Below the pieces are notes generated by a model, which was given only the letters and a program-made list of their open reading frames with translations, was not told where the DNA came from and did not search any database. The position numbers were made by a program, and so were the translations under genes. Shown here one piece after another: positions 24,165 to 32,028 of a stretch of 64,000 nt of DNA (the stretch's first letter is position 1; every line of letters starts with the position of its first letter). Source of the stretch: WHSW01 sp033856255 (GTDB lineage Bacteria; Actinomycetota; Thermoleophilia; Solirubrobacterales; 70-9); contig JAWVFH010000054.1 of assembly GCA_033856255.1 (NCBI GenBank), positions 4,994 through 68,993 on the forward strand. Direction: 5' to 3'.

Positions 24165-25562
24165 ATGATCGAACTTCACGACGCGCACGGCTACTGGCTC
24201 GCTGAGGCCCCGGAGGTGGCGCCGGCGCCGGCCCTGGAGGGCGAGCGCAGCGCGGACGTGGTGATCGCCGGTGGCGGCTATACCGGCCTCTGGACCGCCT
24301 GGCACCTGAAACGGCTCGAGCCCGGGGCGAGCGTGATCCTGGTCGAGGCCGGCGCCTGCGGCGAGGGCCCCAGCGGCCGCAACGGGGGCTTCGTCAACGG
24401 CCTCTGGTTCAGCCTTCCGACCCTGCGCGACCACTTCGGTGACCGGGCCGCGATCGAGGTCGCCCGAGCCGCCCAGGGCTCGGTGGCCGAGATCGGCGAG
24501 TTCTGTGGCGACCAGGGCGTCGACGCCTGGTACCGGCAGGTGGGCTACCTGCAGGTCTCGACCGCACCCGCCTGGGACGATGCCACGGAGCCCGTGATCG
24601 CGGCCTGCCGTGAGCTTCGCGAGCCCGAGGCCTGCCAGCCGCTCGACGACGCCGCCGTTCGCGCCCGCTGCGCGTCGCCGGTGTTTCGCGGCGGCGCCCT
24701 CTATCCCGGCGCGGCGACCGTGCAGCCGGCCCGCCTCGCGCGCGGGCTGCGCGATCGCGTGCGCGACCTCGGGGTCGAGGTGTACGAGCGAACCGAGGTC
24801 GCCTCGATGCGCCGCCGGGGCGCCGATGTGGTCGCTGAATGCGCGCGCGGACGGGTTCGGGCCCGGGCCGGCGTGGTCGCGACCGGCGGCGCGATCGCGG
24901 GCCTGCCGCGGATGCGCCGGCGGCTGACCCTGACCTCGAGTCACATCGCGATCAGCGAGCCGGTGCCGGAGTTGCTCGACGAGATCGGCTGGACGGGCGG
25001 CGAGTGCATCACCGATTCACGGGCGATGATCCACTACTTCCGGACCACCCCGGACGGGCGGATCGCCTTCGGCTGGGGCGGGGGACGGGTCGGCTTCGGG
25101 GCGCGGACCGACGGGCGTAACGAATGCGACCCGGCGGTGATCGAGCAGCTGCGCGGCCACCTGCTGCGCTTCTTCCCCGGCCTCGCGGGCCGCCGGCTGA
25201 CCCACGCCTGGGGCGGGCCGATCGACGTCTCCCCCAGCCACCTACCGCTGATCGCCGAGCTCCAGCCTCGGGTCCACTGCGCCTTCGGCTACACGGGCCA
25301 CGGCGTCGGCCCCTCGCACATGCTCGCCCGCTCGCTCGCCGCCCTGGCGCTCGAGCGCAGCGACGAGACGACCCGGCTCGCCTTCGTCGACCCGCCGGTC
25401 CAGCGCGTCCCGCCCGAGCCCTTCCGCTACCTCGGCGGCTCGGTAATCCGCCGCGCGATCCTGCGCCGCGAGGAGGCGCTGGAGCGCGGCGAGCGCCCCG
25501 GGCCCCTGACCCGGGCGGTGGCGGGCATCCCGGAGCGAATCGGCATCCACATCGGGCGCTGA
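24165..25562 (+). CDS. FAD-dependent amine/amino acid oxidoreductase (DAO family)
   Basis: 465 residues from ATG 24165 with GGTGGGGG upstream. Rossmann FAD motif ADVVIAGGGYTGLWTAWHLKRLEPG at about residues 30-54, then EGPSGRNGGFVNG, a C-terminal FAD loop (GWGGGRVGFGAR), and HCAFGYTGHGVGPSHMLARSLA. The layout is that of glycine/sarcosine/gamma-glutamylputrescine oxidases (DadA/PuuB-like), which oxidise a C-N bond and give peroxide or pass electrons on. With two polyamine transporters further on, a diamine-derived substrate is plausible but unproven. A strong hairpin follows the stop. Confidence 0.85.
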   Translation: MIELHDAHGYWLAEAPEVAPAPALEGERSADVVIAGGGYTGLWTAWHLKRLEPGASVILVEAGACGEGPSGRNGGFVNGLWFSLPTLRDHFGDRAAIEVARAAQGSVAEIGEFCGDQGVDAWYRQVGYLQVSTAPAWDDATEPVIAACRELREPEACQPLDDAAVRARCASPVFRGGALYPGAATVQPARLARGLRDRVRDLGVEVYERTEVASMRRRGADVVAECARGRVRARAGVVATGGAIAGLPRMRRRLTLTSSHIAISEPVPELLDEIGWTGGECITDSRAMIHYFRTTPDGRIAFGWGGGRVGFGARTDGRNECDPAVIEQLRGHLLRFFPGLAGRRLTHAWGGPIDVSPSHLPLIAELQPRVHCAFGYTGHGVGPSHMLARSLAALALERSDETTRLAFVDPPVQRVPPEPFRYLGGSVIRRAILRREEALERGERPGPLTRAVAGIPERIGIHIGR

Positions 25563-25567
25563 CAACG

Positions 25568-25607
25568 CGAAAGCGGCCCCGGTGGATGACCCACCGAGCC
25601 GCTTTCG
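25568..25607 (+). terminator. bipartite hairpin terminator after FAD oxidoreductase
   Basis: The outer stem CGAAAGCGGC (25568-25577) pairs with GCCGCTTTCG (25598-25607), and the inner stem CGGTGG (25580-25585) with CCACCG (25591-25596). It starts 5 bases after the stop codon. On the minus strand it also lies downstream of the secreted-protein gene, so it may work in both directions. Confidence 0.8.
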
Positions 25608-25616
25608 TTGCCCACC

Positions 25617-25661
25617 CCGCACGCCCGGAGGCGAAGCCGAGGACGTGGCGGGAGTTATTCG
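25617..25661 (+). repeat. element B, left arm of 45-bp inverted repeat
   Basis: 45 bp whose reverse complement recurs at 26138-26182 with 44 of 45 identical (the first 40 bp are exact). The arms flank the secreted-protein gene and its promoter. The arm overlaps the region just after that gene's stop codon. Confidence 0.85.
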
Positions 25662-25662
25662 T

Positions 25663-26040
25663 CTAGCGCGAGATCGTCGCGGACGTCGCGGCCTTGCAGA
25701 AGCCGGGAACCTTGGCGGCCTTGGCGTAGAACTTGCCGGCCTTGAAGCCGGAGTTGCCGATCGACCACATCGCGTCCGGGCCGTTGGGCTGGGCGATGTC
25801 GGAGCCGATCTTCTGGTCGACGTGGGGGTCCTGGACCGAGCCGAGCTGCTTGAACACGGTCACCTTGCGGTCGTTCTCGCAGTGGGTGGCGTCGGAGCTG
25901 TGCACGTAGCCGTAGTAGTCGCCGTTGTCGCCCATGATCGAGACCTGGCTCGAGGTCGAGGCGCCGGCGACGCCGGTCAGTGCGGTGAGGGCGACGGCGG
26001 CCGTGGCGAGGACGGTTGCGATGCGGGTCTTGCGAAGCAT
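25663..26040 (-). CDS. secreted hypothetical protein between inverted repeats
   Basis: 125 residues from ATG 26040, preceded by a perfect AAAGGAG 7 bases upstream. Residues 1-28 are a signal peptide (ATVLATAAVALTALTGVAGAS). The mature part contains QVSIMGDNGDYYGYVHSSDATHCENDRKVTVFKQ and ends KAAKVPGFCKAATSATISR; two cysteines could form a disulfide. Such short beta-rich secreted proteins are common in actinobacteria and have no assigned function. The gene is bracketed by arms of a 45-bp inverted repeat, unlike any other gene here. Confidence 0.78.
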   Translation of the reverse strand: MLRKTRIATVLATAAVALTALTGVAGASTSSQVSIMGDNGDYYGYVHSSDATHCENDRKVTVFKQLGSVQDPHVDQKIGSDIAQPNGPDAMWSIGNSGFKAGKFYAKAAKVPGFCKAATSATISR

Positions 26041-26137
26041 TTGTGTCTCCTTTGAGGTGGAACGAACTTGCACCTCGATATTCGCTGGCCGCAAGGCCTC
26101 TCACCAGGGCCCCAAGGGTGGAAATCGACCACCCCCT

Positions 26138-26182
26138 CGAACAACTCCCGCCACGTCCTCGGCTTCGCCTCCGGGCGTGCGG
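26138..26182 (-). repeat. element B, right arm of 45-bp inverted repeat
   Basis: The reverse complement of this segment equals the left arm (25617-25661) except at one position. It lies between the secreted-protein promoter region and the dinB promoter. No target-site duplication is visible outside the arms. Confidence 0.85.
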
Positions 26183-26204
26183 TGTGAGAGTCCGGACCTC
26201 GTCT

Positions 26205-26210
26205 TACGAT
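26205..26210 (+). promoter_or_regulatory. -10 box of dinB, apparently leaderless
   Basis: TACGAT lies 6 bases before the GTG at 26217, the spacing expected if transcription starts at the start codon. No Shine-Dalgarno sequence is present. I see no clear LexA box nearby. Confidence 0.45.
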
Positions 26211-26216
26211 GGCTCG

Positions 26217-27293
26217 GTGACCCAGCAGCGACGGACGATCGCCCACCTCGACATGGATGCCTTCTACGTCGCGGTCGAGCTGCTGCGTCACCCTGAGCTG
26301 CGCGGCAAGCCGGTGATCGTCGCCGGCCGCGGCCCGCGGGCGGTGGTGACGACGGCCAGCTACGAGGCGCGGCCGTTCGGCGTCGGCTCGGCGATGCCCG
26401 TCGCCCACGCCAAGCGCAGCTGCCCGGAGCTGGTCCACCTGCCGGTCGACATGGGCCACTACCGCGAGCGCTCGCGCGAGGTCATGGCGATCGTCGGCGA
26501 GCTCGGCGTACCGACCCAGCCCGCGTCGCTCGACGAGGTCTACATCGACCTCTCGCAGACGCCGGACCCGGTGGCGCGGATGAGCGGTGTCGTACGGGCG
26601 ATTCGCGAGCGCCTCCAGCTGCACGCCTCGGTCGGGATCGGCCCCAACCGCCTGGTCGCAAAGGTCGCCTCCGACGCCGAGAAGCCACGCGGCTTCGTCA
26701 TCCTCACCCGCGAGCAGGCGGCGCGGCGGTTCGCCCCGGAGCCGGCGCGGCTGATCCCCGGGATCGGGCCGAAGACGGCCGAGCGCCTCGAGGCGCTCGG
26801 CGTGAGGACGATCGGCGACCTGCAGGCCTACCCCGCGGACGAGCTCGTGCGCCGGTTCGGCAACAGCCACGGGCGCGGCCTGCACGAGCGCGCGCACTTC
26901 CACGACGACTCGGCGGTCGAGCGGGGCGAGCTCAAGTCGCGCTCCGTCGAGACCACGTTCGACTACGACATAGCCGACCGCGGGCGGCTGGAGAGCATCC
27001 TCGCCGAGCAGGCGGCGCGGCTGGCCGGCGAGCTGCGCGAGCGCCGGCTCCGCGGCCGCACGATCGGGATCAAGGTCCGCCTCGACGACTGGACCACGGT
27101 CACCCGGGTGCAGACCGTCGAGAAGCCGACCAATGACGACGCCGTGATCTCGGCCACGGCGCTGTCGCTGCTGCGCGCCTACGACCCGCCGCGGCCGGTG
27201 CGCCTGCTCGGCGTCCGCGTCGCCGCCTTCGGAGAGGCCGAGCGATCGGCGCCGGGCGAGCCCGAGGCGCTCAGCCTGCTGCCCGCGGCCTGA
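26217..27293 (+). CDS. dinB: DNA polymerase IV
   Basis: 358 residues from GTG 26217 (VTQQRRTIAHLDMDAFYVAVE); upstream in-frame sequence belongs to the repeat arm. Y-family motifs in order: metal-binding LDMDAFYVAVE, the steric and dNTP region TASYEARPFGVGSAMP, catalytic SLDEVYIDLS, the helix-hairpin-helix LIPGIGPKTAERLEALG and the little-finger domain with VRLDDWTTVTRVQTV. It performs low-fidelity synthesis across damaged bases. It lacks a long C-terminal clamp tail and ends EALSLLPAA, where a weak beta-clamp peptide (LSLLP) could lie. Confidence 0.94.
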   Translation: MTQQRRTIAHLDMDAFYVAVELLRHPELRGKPVIVAGRGPRAVVTTASYEARPFGVGSAMPVAHAKRSCPELVHLPVDMGHYRERSREVMAIVGELGVPTQPASLDEVYIDLSQTPDPVARMSGVVRAIRERLQLHASVGIGPNRLVAKVASDAEKPRGFVILTREQAARRFAPEPARLIPGIGPKTAERLEALGVRTIGDLQAYPADELVRRFGNSHGRGLHERAHFHDDSAVERGELKSRSVETTFDYDIADRGRLESILAEQAARLAGELRERRLRGRTIGIKVRLDDWTTVTRVQTVEKPTNDDAVISATALSLLRAYDPPRPVRLLGVRVAAFGEAERSAPGEPEALSLLPAA

Positions 27294-27294
27294 G

Positions 27295-27501
27295 CTAGAC
27301 GACCGCGAAGAGGATCACGTACAGGATCAGGCCGAGGGCCGAGACGGTGCCGACGATCCAGGCGGAGCGCTCGTCGCCGCGGGAGGCGAAGACGAGCGCG
27401 CCGACCATGCCGGCGATCGGAAGGAGGAGGCCGCCGACGGCGCCGGCGATCACGTAGTTGCGGTACTTGCGGTCCGTGCGGGGCGGGTCGGGGGCGGTCA
27501 T
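27295..27501 (-). CDS. small two-helix membrane protein
   Basis: 68 residues from ATG 27501. A charged N-terminus (TDRKYRNYV) is followed by two transmembrane helices, VIAGAVGGLLLPIAGMVGALVFA and IVGTVSALGLILYVILFAVV, with a short RGDERSAW loop. No family recognised. It starts 6 bases after the aldo/keto reductase stop on the same strand and ends one base from the dinB stop. Likely the last gene of the mmsA-reductase operon. Confidence 0.6.
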   Translation of the reverse strand: MTAPDPPRTDRKYRNYVIAGAVGGLLLPIAGMVGALVFASRGDERSAWIVGTVSALGLILYVILFAVV

Positions 27502-27507
27502 CTGCTC

Positions 27508-28272
27508 TCAGGCATCCCCGGCGAGGCGCTGGAACTGCTCGTCGGAGAGCTCGACGTCGAGGGCCCCCAGATTCTCGCGCAGATGCTCGATCGACCGCGT
27601 GCCCGGGATCGGCAGCATCGCCGGCGAGCGCTTCAGCAGCCAGGCGAGCTTGACCTGGTGCGCGGTCGCGCCGGTCTCGGCGGCGACCTCCTCGATCGCC
27701 GCCGTATCGCCGCCGCGAAGCGGGAAGAAGGGGACGAAGAGGATCTCGCGCTCGGCGCAGAAGTCGACCACCTCGCCGTCCGTGTGGGTCCCGAGGTTGA
27801 ACTCGTTCTGGACCGCGGCGATCGGGACCACCGCCTGGGCGAGCTGGATCTGCTCGATCGAGACCTCGGAGACGCCGACCTGCTTGATCCGGCCCATGGT
27901 CCGGTACTCGGCGATCACGGAGACCAGCGCCTCGATCGAGTACAGGGGATCGACCCGGTGCAGGTAGTAGAGCTCGATCGTCTCGGTCCGCAACCGCTCG
28001 AGGCTCTCCTCGATCTGCTCGCGCAGGCCGTCCGGGCCCGTGCCGCTGACGTAGCCGCCCTTGGTAGCGACCGTCAGCCCGGGCTTGAACGGCGCCAGCG
28101 TCGCCCCGATCGTCGCCTCGCTCTCGCCGCTGGTGTAGAGGTGGGCGGTGTCGATGAAGTCGACGCCGGCCGCCACCGCCTGCTCGAGGAAGTCTCGGTT
28201 GGCCGGGGTGTCGGTGAGCCGGTTCGTGCCCAGGCCGATCCGGGTCGGTTGCTTGTCGCCAAGGTAGCTCAC
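27508..28272 (-). CDS. aldo/keto reductase
   Basis: 254 residues from GTG 28272; its GTGA overlaps the mmsA stop, indicating coupling. AKR barrel with the catalytic Tyr in FIDTAHLYTSGESEATIG (Asp and Tyr), Lys in LTVATKGGYV, and His in YYLHRVDP. Also present are IKQVGVSEVS, IAAVQNEFNL and the NADPH-binding MLPIPGTRSIEHLRENLGA. It reduces carbonyls with NADPH; substrate unknown, although pairing with a semialdehyde dehydrogenase suggests aldehyde handling. Confidence 0.9.
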   Translation of the reverse strand: MSYLGDKQPTRIGLGTNRLTDTPANRDFLEQAVAAGVDFIDTAHLYTSGESEATIGATLAPFKPGLTVATKGGYVSGTGPDGLREQIEESLERLRTETIELYYLHRVDPLYSIEALVSVIAEYRTMGRIKQVGVSEVSIEQIQLAQAVVPIAAVQNEFNLGTHTDGEVVDFCAEREILFVPFFPLRGGDTAAIEEVAAETGATAHQVKLAWLLKRSPAMLPIPGTRSIEHLRENLGALDVELSDEQFQRLAGDA

Positions 28273-29732
28273 CAGCGCGAGCTGACGACCTTCTTGCGGG
28301 TGTAGAACTCGACCGCGTCGCGGCCGTTGGCGTGCAGGTCGCCGTCGATCGAGTCCTTCCAGCCCGAGAACGGAAACCAGGCGACCGGCGCCGCGACCCC
28401 GACGTTGACGCCGAGCATCCCCGCCTGCGCGCCCCAGCGGTAGGCGCGGGCGGCGGCGCCCGAGGTGGTGAATATCGAGCCGGCGTTGCCGTAGCGTGAG
28501 CCGTTCGCGAACTCGAGCGCCGCGTCGAGGTCGTCGGCCCGGATCACGGTCAGCAGCGGCCCGAAGAGCTCCTCGCGCGCCAGAGCTGACTGAGTGTCAT
28601 CGGTGACCACGATCGAGGGGCCGATCAAAGTCCCGCCCGGCCCGGGGTCGCGGCGCCCGTCGAGGACGACCTCGTCGTCGCCGGCGGCGGCGGCCTCGAT
28701 CGCCGCCTCGATCCGGTCGCGCGCCTCCGGTCCGACCAGCGGGCAGACCTCGACGCCGTCGCGGTCGCCCGGCCCGACACCGAGGCCCGCCGCCGCCTCG
28801 GCAAGCGCCTCGAGCGCCCGGTCCTGCTCGGCTCGGGTTCCGACCAGGACGGCGACCGAGCCGGCCAGGCAGCGCTGGCCGCCGGCCCCGAAGGCCGACG
28901 ACATGATCGCCGGTACGGTGACATCGAGGTCGGCGTCGGGCATCACGATCAACGAGTTCTTGGCGCCCCCGAGCGCCTGGAAACGCTTGCCGTTGGCGGC
29001 CGATCGCTCGGCGATGTAGCGCGCCGTCTTCGCCTGGCCGACGAACGAGATCGCGTCGATCTCGGGGTGGTCGAGCAGACCGTCGACCGCGCCGTGGGCA
29101 CCGTGTACGAGATTGAGCACCCCGTCGGGGAGCTCGTCGATCCCCTCGATCAGCTCGAAGATCAGCTCCGCGGGGCGCGGGTCTCGCTCGGAAGGCTTGA
29201 GGATGAACGTGTTGCCGCAGGCGACCGCGTAGGGCAGGAACCAGAGGGGGATCATCGCCGGGAAGTTGAACGGCGTGATCGCCGCGACGACGCCCACCGG
29301 CTGGCGCACGAGCTCGACGTCGACGCCGCCGCCGACGCCCTCGAGGTTCTCGCCCTTGAGCAGGTGCGGGATCCCGCACGCCGCCTCGGTGGACTCGATC
29401 CCGCGCAGGACCTCCCCGCGAGCGTCGGTGAGCGTCTTGCCCATGTCCTCGGTGACCAGTCGCGCGAGCTCCTCGCGGTGTTCCCAGAGCGCCGCGCGCA
29501 GGGCGATCACCGCCCGGGCGCGCTTCTGCACGGCCTCCGCGCGCCAGCCCGCGAACGCCTCGCGCGCCGCCCGCGCGGCTGCGTCGACGTCGGCCGGGCC
29601 CGAGAGCGGCACCATGGCGGTGAGCTCGCCGGTGGCCGGATTTCGGTCCTCGAGCGTGCCGTCGCCGGCAGCCTCCACCCAGCCGCCGCCGATGTAGTTG
29701 CGCAGGGTCCGGGTCGCCGATTCGGTCTCCAT
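28269..29732 (-). CDS. mmsA: CoA-acylating methylmalonate-semialdehyde dehydrogenase
   Basis: 487 residues from ATG 29732 (GTG 29741 is also in frame). Aldehyde dehydrogenase fold with AAITPFNFPAMIPLWFLPYA, ALGGAKNSLIVMPDADLD and the nucleophile Cys in FGAGGQRCLAGSVAV. GQRCLA rather than GQ.C.A and the lack of the usual general-base Glu in the GGAKN block mark the CoA-dependent MmsA type. It converts methylmalonate or malonate semialdehyde to propionyl- or acetyl-CoA in valine, inositol or beta-alanine breakdown. First gene of an operon with the aldo/keto reductase and a small membrane protein. Confidence 0.92.
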   Translation of the reverse strand: METESATRTLRNYIGGGWVEAAGDGTLEDRNPATGELTAMVPLSGPADVDAAARAAREAFAGWRAEAVQKRARAVIALRAALWEHREELARLVTEDMGKTLTDARGEVLRGIESTEAACGIPHLLKGENLEGVGGGVDVELVRQPVGVVAAITPFNFPAMIPLWFLPYAVACGNTFILKPSERDPRPAELIFELIEGIDELPDGVLNLVHGAHGAVDGLLDHPEIDAISFVGQAKTARYIAERSAANGKRFQALGGAKNSLIVMPDADLDVTVPAIMSSAFGAGGQRCLAGSVAVLVGTRAEQDRALEALAEAAAGLGVGPGDRDGVEVCPLVGPEARDRIEAAIEAAAAGDDEVVLDGRRDPGPGGTLIGPSIVVTDDTQSALAREELFGPLLTVIRADDLDAALEFANGSRYGNAGSIFTTSGAAARAYRWGAQAGMLGVNVGVAAPVAWFPFSGWKDSIDGDLHANGRDAVEFYTRKKVVSSRW

Positions 29733-29798
29733 GGCGCCCACGGTCCGATGCTAGCGCCGTCACGCTTCAGGGCGGGGTCGCGCGGGTAGGCACGAGGC

Positions 29799-30305
29799 GT
29801 GGAAGAGGAGAAGCGCGAGGTCACCTCCGAGCAGGCCGCACGCCGCCACGAGTCCGAGGAGGAGCGGCTCGACCGCAACCTCGACGAGCTGCTGCAGGGA
29901 CTGCGCGTCGCCCTGCCGGGGATCCAGGTCCTGTTCGCCTTCCTGCTCGTGGTCCCGTTCCAGCAGGGCTGGGTCAAGGTGACCGATTTCGAGCGGACCG
30001 TCTACTACGTCACGCTGGTGCTCACCGCCTGCGCGTGCGTCTGCCTGATCGCGCCCACCGCTCGCCACCGGATCCGGTTTCGCAATCTCGACAAGGAGTG
30101 GATCGTGCGCAGCTCCAACCGGCTGGCGATCGCCGGTCTGGCGCTGATGGGGGCGGCGATCTGCGGCGTCCTGCTGCTCGTCAGCCACGTCGTCTACGAC
30201 AGCGCCGTGGTCGGGATCGTGCCGGCCGCGGTCGGCGCCCTGATCCTCTGGTTCTGGTTCGGAGCTCCGTTGCTGCGCGATCTGCGCGACCGCGACGCGA
30301 GCTAG
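29799..30305 (+). CDS. DUF6328-like four-helix membrane protein
   Basis: 168 residues from GTG 29799. A charged N-terminal helix (EEERLDRNLDELLQGLRVALPGIQVLFAFLLVVPF) leads into about four transmembrane helices, ending LILWFWFGAPLLRDLRDRD. The LNELLQGLRVALPGVQ-like opening is characteristic of DUF6328 proteins in actinobacteria, which have no established function. It is divergent from mmsA, and its stop overlaps the potC stop by 4 bases. Confidence 0.7.
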   Translation: MEEEKREVTSEQAARRHESEEERLDRNLDELLQGLRVALPGIQVLFAFLLVVPFQQGWVKVTDFERTVYYVTLVLTACACVCLIAPTARHRIRFRNLDKEWIVRSSNRLAIAGLALMGAAICGVLLLVSHVVYDSAVVGIVPAAVGALILWFWFGAPLLRDLRDRDAS

Positions 30306-31165
30306 CCGCCGGCGATCCCGGGCGCCGGGGGTAGCGCAGCGGGGAGCGGGGCGTCGCCCTCCTGGTCGGGGCGCACCGCGGCCAGCTTCTCGGCCCGGCC
30401 CTGCTGCCAGACGGTGAACACCATCGCCACCACGGTGACGGCGAACAGCAGCGTCGCGATCACGTTGACCTCGACCGGGATCCCGCGCTGGGCGGCGCCG
30501 AAGATGTAGAGGGGGAAGGTGACCGTGGTCCCCGAGTTGAAGTTCGAGATCACGAAGTCGTCGATCGAGAGCGCGAAGCAGAGCATCGCCGCACCGGCGA
30601 TCCCGGGCATGATCAGCGGCAGCGTGACCTTGCGGAAGGTCGTGAACGCGTTCGCCCCGAGGTCGCGGGCCGCCTCCTCCAGCCTGCGGTCGAAGCCGAT
30701 CAGCCGCGAGCGCACGACGACGACGACGAAGCTGATGCAGAACATCACGTGGGCGATCAACAGGGTCGTGAAGCCGAGCGCGATCCCGTAGACGAGGAAC
30801 ATCGAGAGCAGCGCCGCTCCGATCACCACCTCCGGCGTCGCCATCGGGATCACGATCAGGAAGTTCGCCGACCGGCGTCCGAAGAACTCGTAGCGGACGA
30901 GCGCCAGCGCGATCATCGTCCCCAGGACGGTCGCGATCAGGGTCGCCAGGGCGGCCAGCTCGAGGCTCTTGAGCAGCGCATCGTTGAGCTCCGGGATCCC
31001 GAAGGCGTTCTTCCAGTGCTCGAGCGTGAACCCGACCCAGGTGAAGTTGTAGCGGCCGGTCGGGTCGTTGAACGAGAAGCCGATGATCACCGCGATCGGC
31101 AGGAGCATGTAGAACACCGCCAGGACGGCGAAGGCCATCAGCCCGTTTCGCTTCAGCCAACTCAC
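30302..31165 (-). CDS. potC: spermidine/putrescine ABC transporter permease (system 1, PotC)
   Basis: 287 residues from GTG 31165; the GTGA overlaps the potB stop. Six transmembrane helices with the EAA loop EEAARDLGANAFTTFRKVTLPLIMPGI and the PotC-type block FALSIDDFVISNFNSGTTVTFPLYIFG. It forms the inner-membrane channel with PotB. The C-terminus extends about 30 residues beyond the last helix. Last gene of potA-potD-potB-potC, system 1. The match to polyamine importers is strong at family level, but the exact substrate is not provable from sequence. Confidence 0.93.
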   Translation of the reverse strand: MSWLKRNGLMAFAVLAVFYMLLPIAVIIGFSFNDPTGRYNFTWVGFTLEHWKNAFGIPELNDALLKSLELAALATLIATVLGTMIALALVRYEFFGRRSANFLIVIPMATPEVVIGAALLSMFLVYGIALGFTTLLIAHVMFCISFVVVVVRSRLIGFDRRLEEAARDLGANAFTTFRKVTLPLIMPGIAGAAMLCFALSIDDFVISNFNSGTTVTFPLYIFGAAQRGIPVEVNVIATLLFAVTVVAMVFTVWQQGRAEKLAAVRPDQEGDAPLPAALPPAPGIAGG

Positions 31166-32028
31166 GCCGGCGCCTCCTCCTCGCCCATCAGCGCCTCCGA
31201 GCCGGCGAAGCGGATGTAGATGAGGACGATCGCCATGATCCCCGCCATCAGCACGAACGAGAGCGCCGCCGCCGACGGGTAGCTGCGCTGGGTGATGTAG
31301 AGCGACTGGATCGTGTTGCCGATCATCCTGTTGTTCGGACCGCCGAGGAAGAAGGCGTTGACGTAGTCCCCCATCGCCGGGATGAAGGTGAGCAGCGTGC
31401 CGGCGACTATCCCCGGCGCGGTCAGCGGCAGCGTCACCTTGCGAAAGGCGGTGCGCCCGTTCGCGTACAGGTCGCCGGCGGCCTCGATCAATCGCTGGTC
31501 GATCCGCTCGAGGCTCGCGTACAGCGGCAGGATCATGAACGGGAGGAAGTTGTAGGTGAGCCCCGCGATCACCGCCGGGGCGGTCGCGAGCACCCGCCCG
31601 CCGTCGGGGACGACGCCGATCGTCTTCAGGAAGTCGACGACCGGGCTCTGGTCGGAGAGGATCGTCTCCCAGGCGAGCGTGCGGATCAGGTAGGTGGTGA
31701 AGAACGGGGCGATCACCGCCAGGAGCAGAAGGTTGCGGTACTTGCCGGCCTTGAAGGCGATCGCGTAGGCGACCGGGTAGCCGATCAGCAGGCAGAGCAC
31801 CGTCGCCGCGCCGGCGTACTCCAGCGAGCGCACGAACTGGTAGTCATAGAGCGACAGGCTGTCGGAGAAGTTCGACCAGTCCCAGTCGAAGCTGAACCCC
31901 TGCTCGAGCGAGTCGCCCCCGTACAGCGACAGCTTGCCCGAGTAGTAGAGGGGGATGACGAAGAAGACGATCAGCCAGAGCAGCCCCGGAGCGATCAGCA
32001 GGTACGGGGTCAGTCGGCGCCGCCTCAT
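31162..32028 (-). CDS. potB: spermidine/putrescine ABC transporter permease (system 1, PotB)
   Basis: 288 residues from ATG 32028, whose ATGA overlaps the potD stop. Helix 1 is LLIAPGLLWLIVFFVIPLYY. The EAA loop reads IEAAGDLYANGRTAFRKVTLPLTAPGI, followed by FIPAMGDYVNAFFLGGPNNRMIGNTI, a PotB hallmark. It pairs with PotC and receives polyamine from PotD outside the membrane, powered by PotA. All four genes overlap, so they form one transcript read leftwards. Confidence 0.94.
   Translation of the reverse strand: MRRRRLTPYLLIAPGLLWLIVFFVIPLYYSGKLSLYGGDSLEQGFSFDWDWSNFSDSLSLYDYQFVRSLEYAGAATVLCLLIGYPVAYAIAFKAGKYRNLLLLAVIAPFFTTYLIRTLAWETILSDQSPVVDFLKTIGVVPDGGRVLATAPAVIAGLTYNFLPFMILPLYASLERIDQRLIEAAGDLYANGRTAFRKVTLPLTAPGIVAGTLLTFIPAMGDYVNAFFLGGPNNRMIGNTIQSLYITQRSYPSAAALSFVLMAGIMAIVLIYIRFAGSEALMGEEEAPA

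Noticed and set aside
21846..24944. 1032-residue open frame antisense to ppk1 and the FAD oxidoreductase
   Set aside because: It is the mirror of high-GC coding on the plus strand, rich in Arg, Asp, Gly and Val with no domain pattern, while ppk1 and the oxidoreductase are unmistakable.
25655..26104. Alternative frame over the secreted-protein gene (149 residues)
   Set aside because: It lacks a signal peptide and conserved pattern; the frame with AAAGGAG and a signal peptide is preferred.
25617..26182. Insertion sequence defined by the 45-bp inverted repeats
   Set aside because: The only gene inside encodes a secreted protein, with no transposase and no target-site duplication; reported as an inverted-repeat pair instead.
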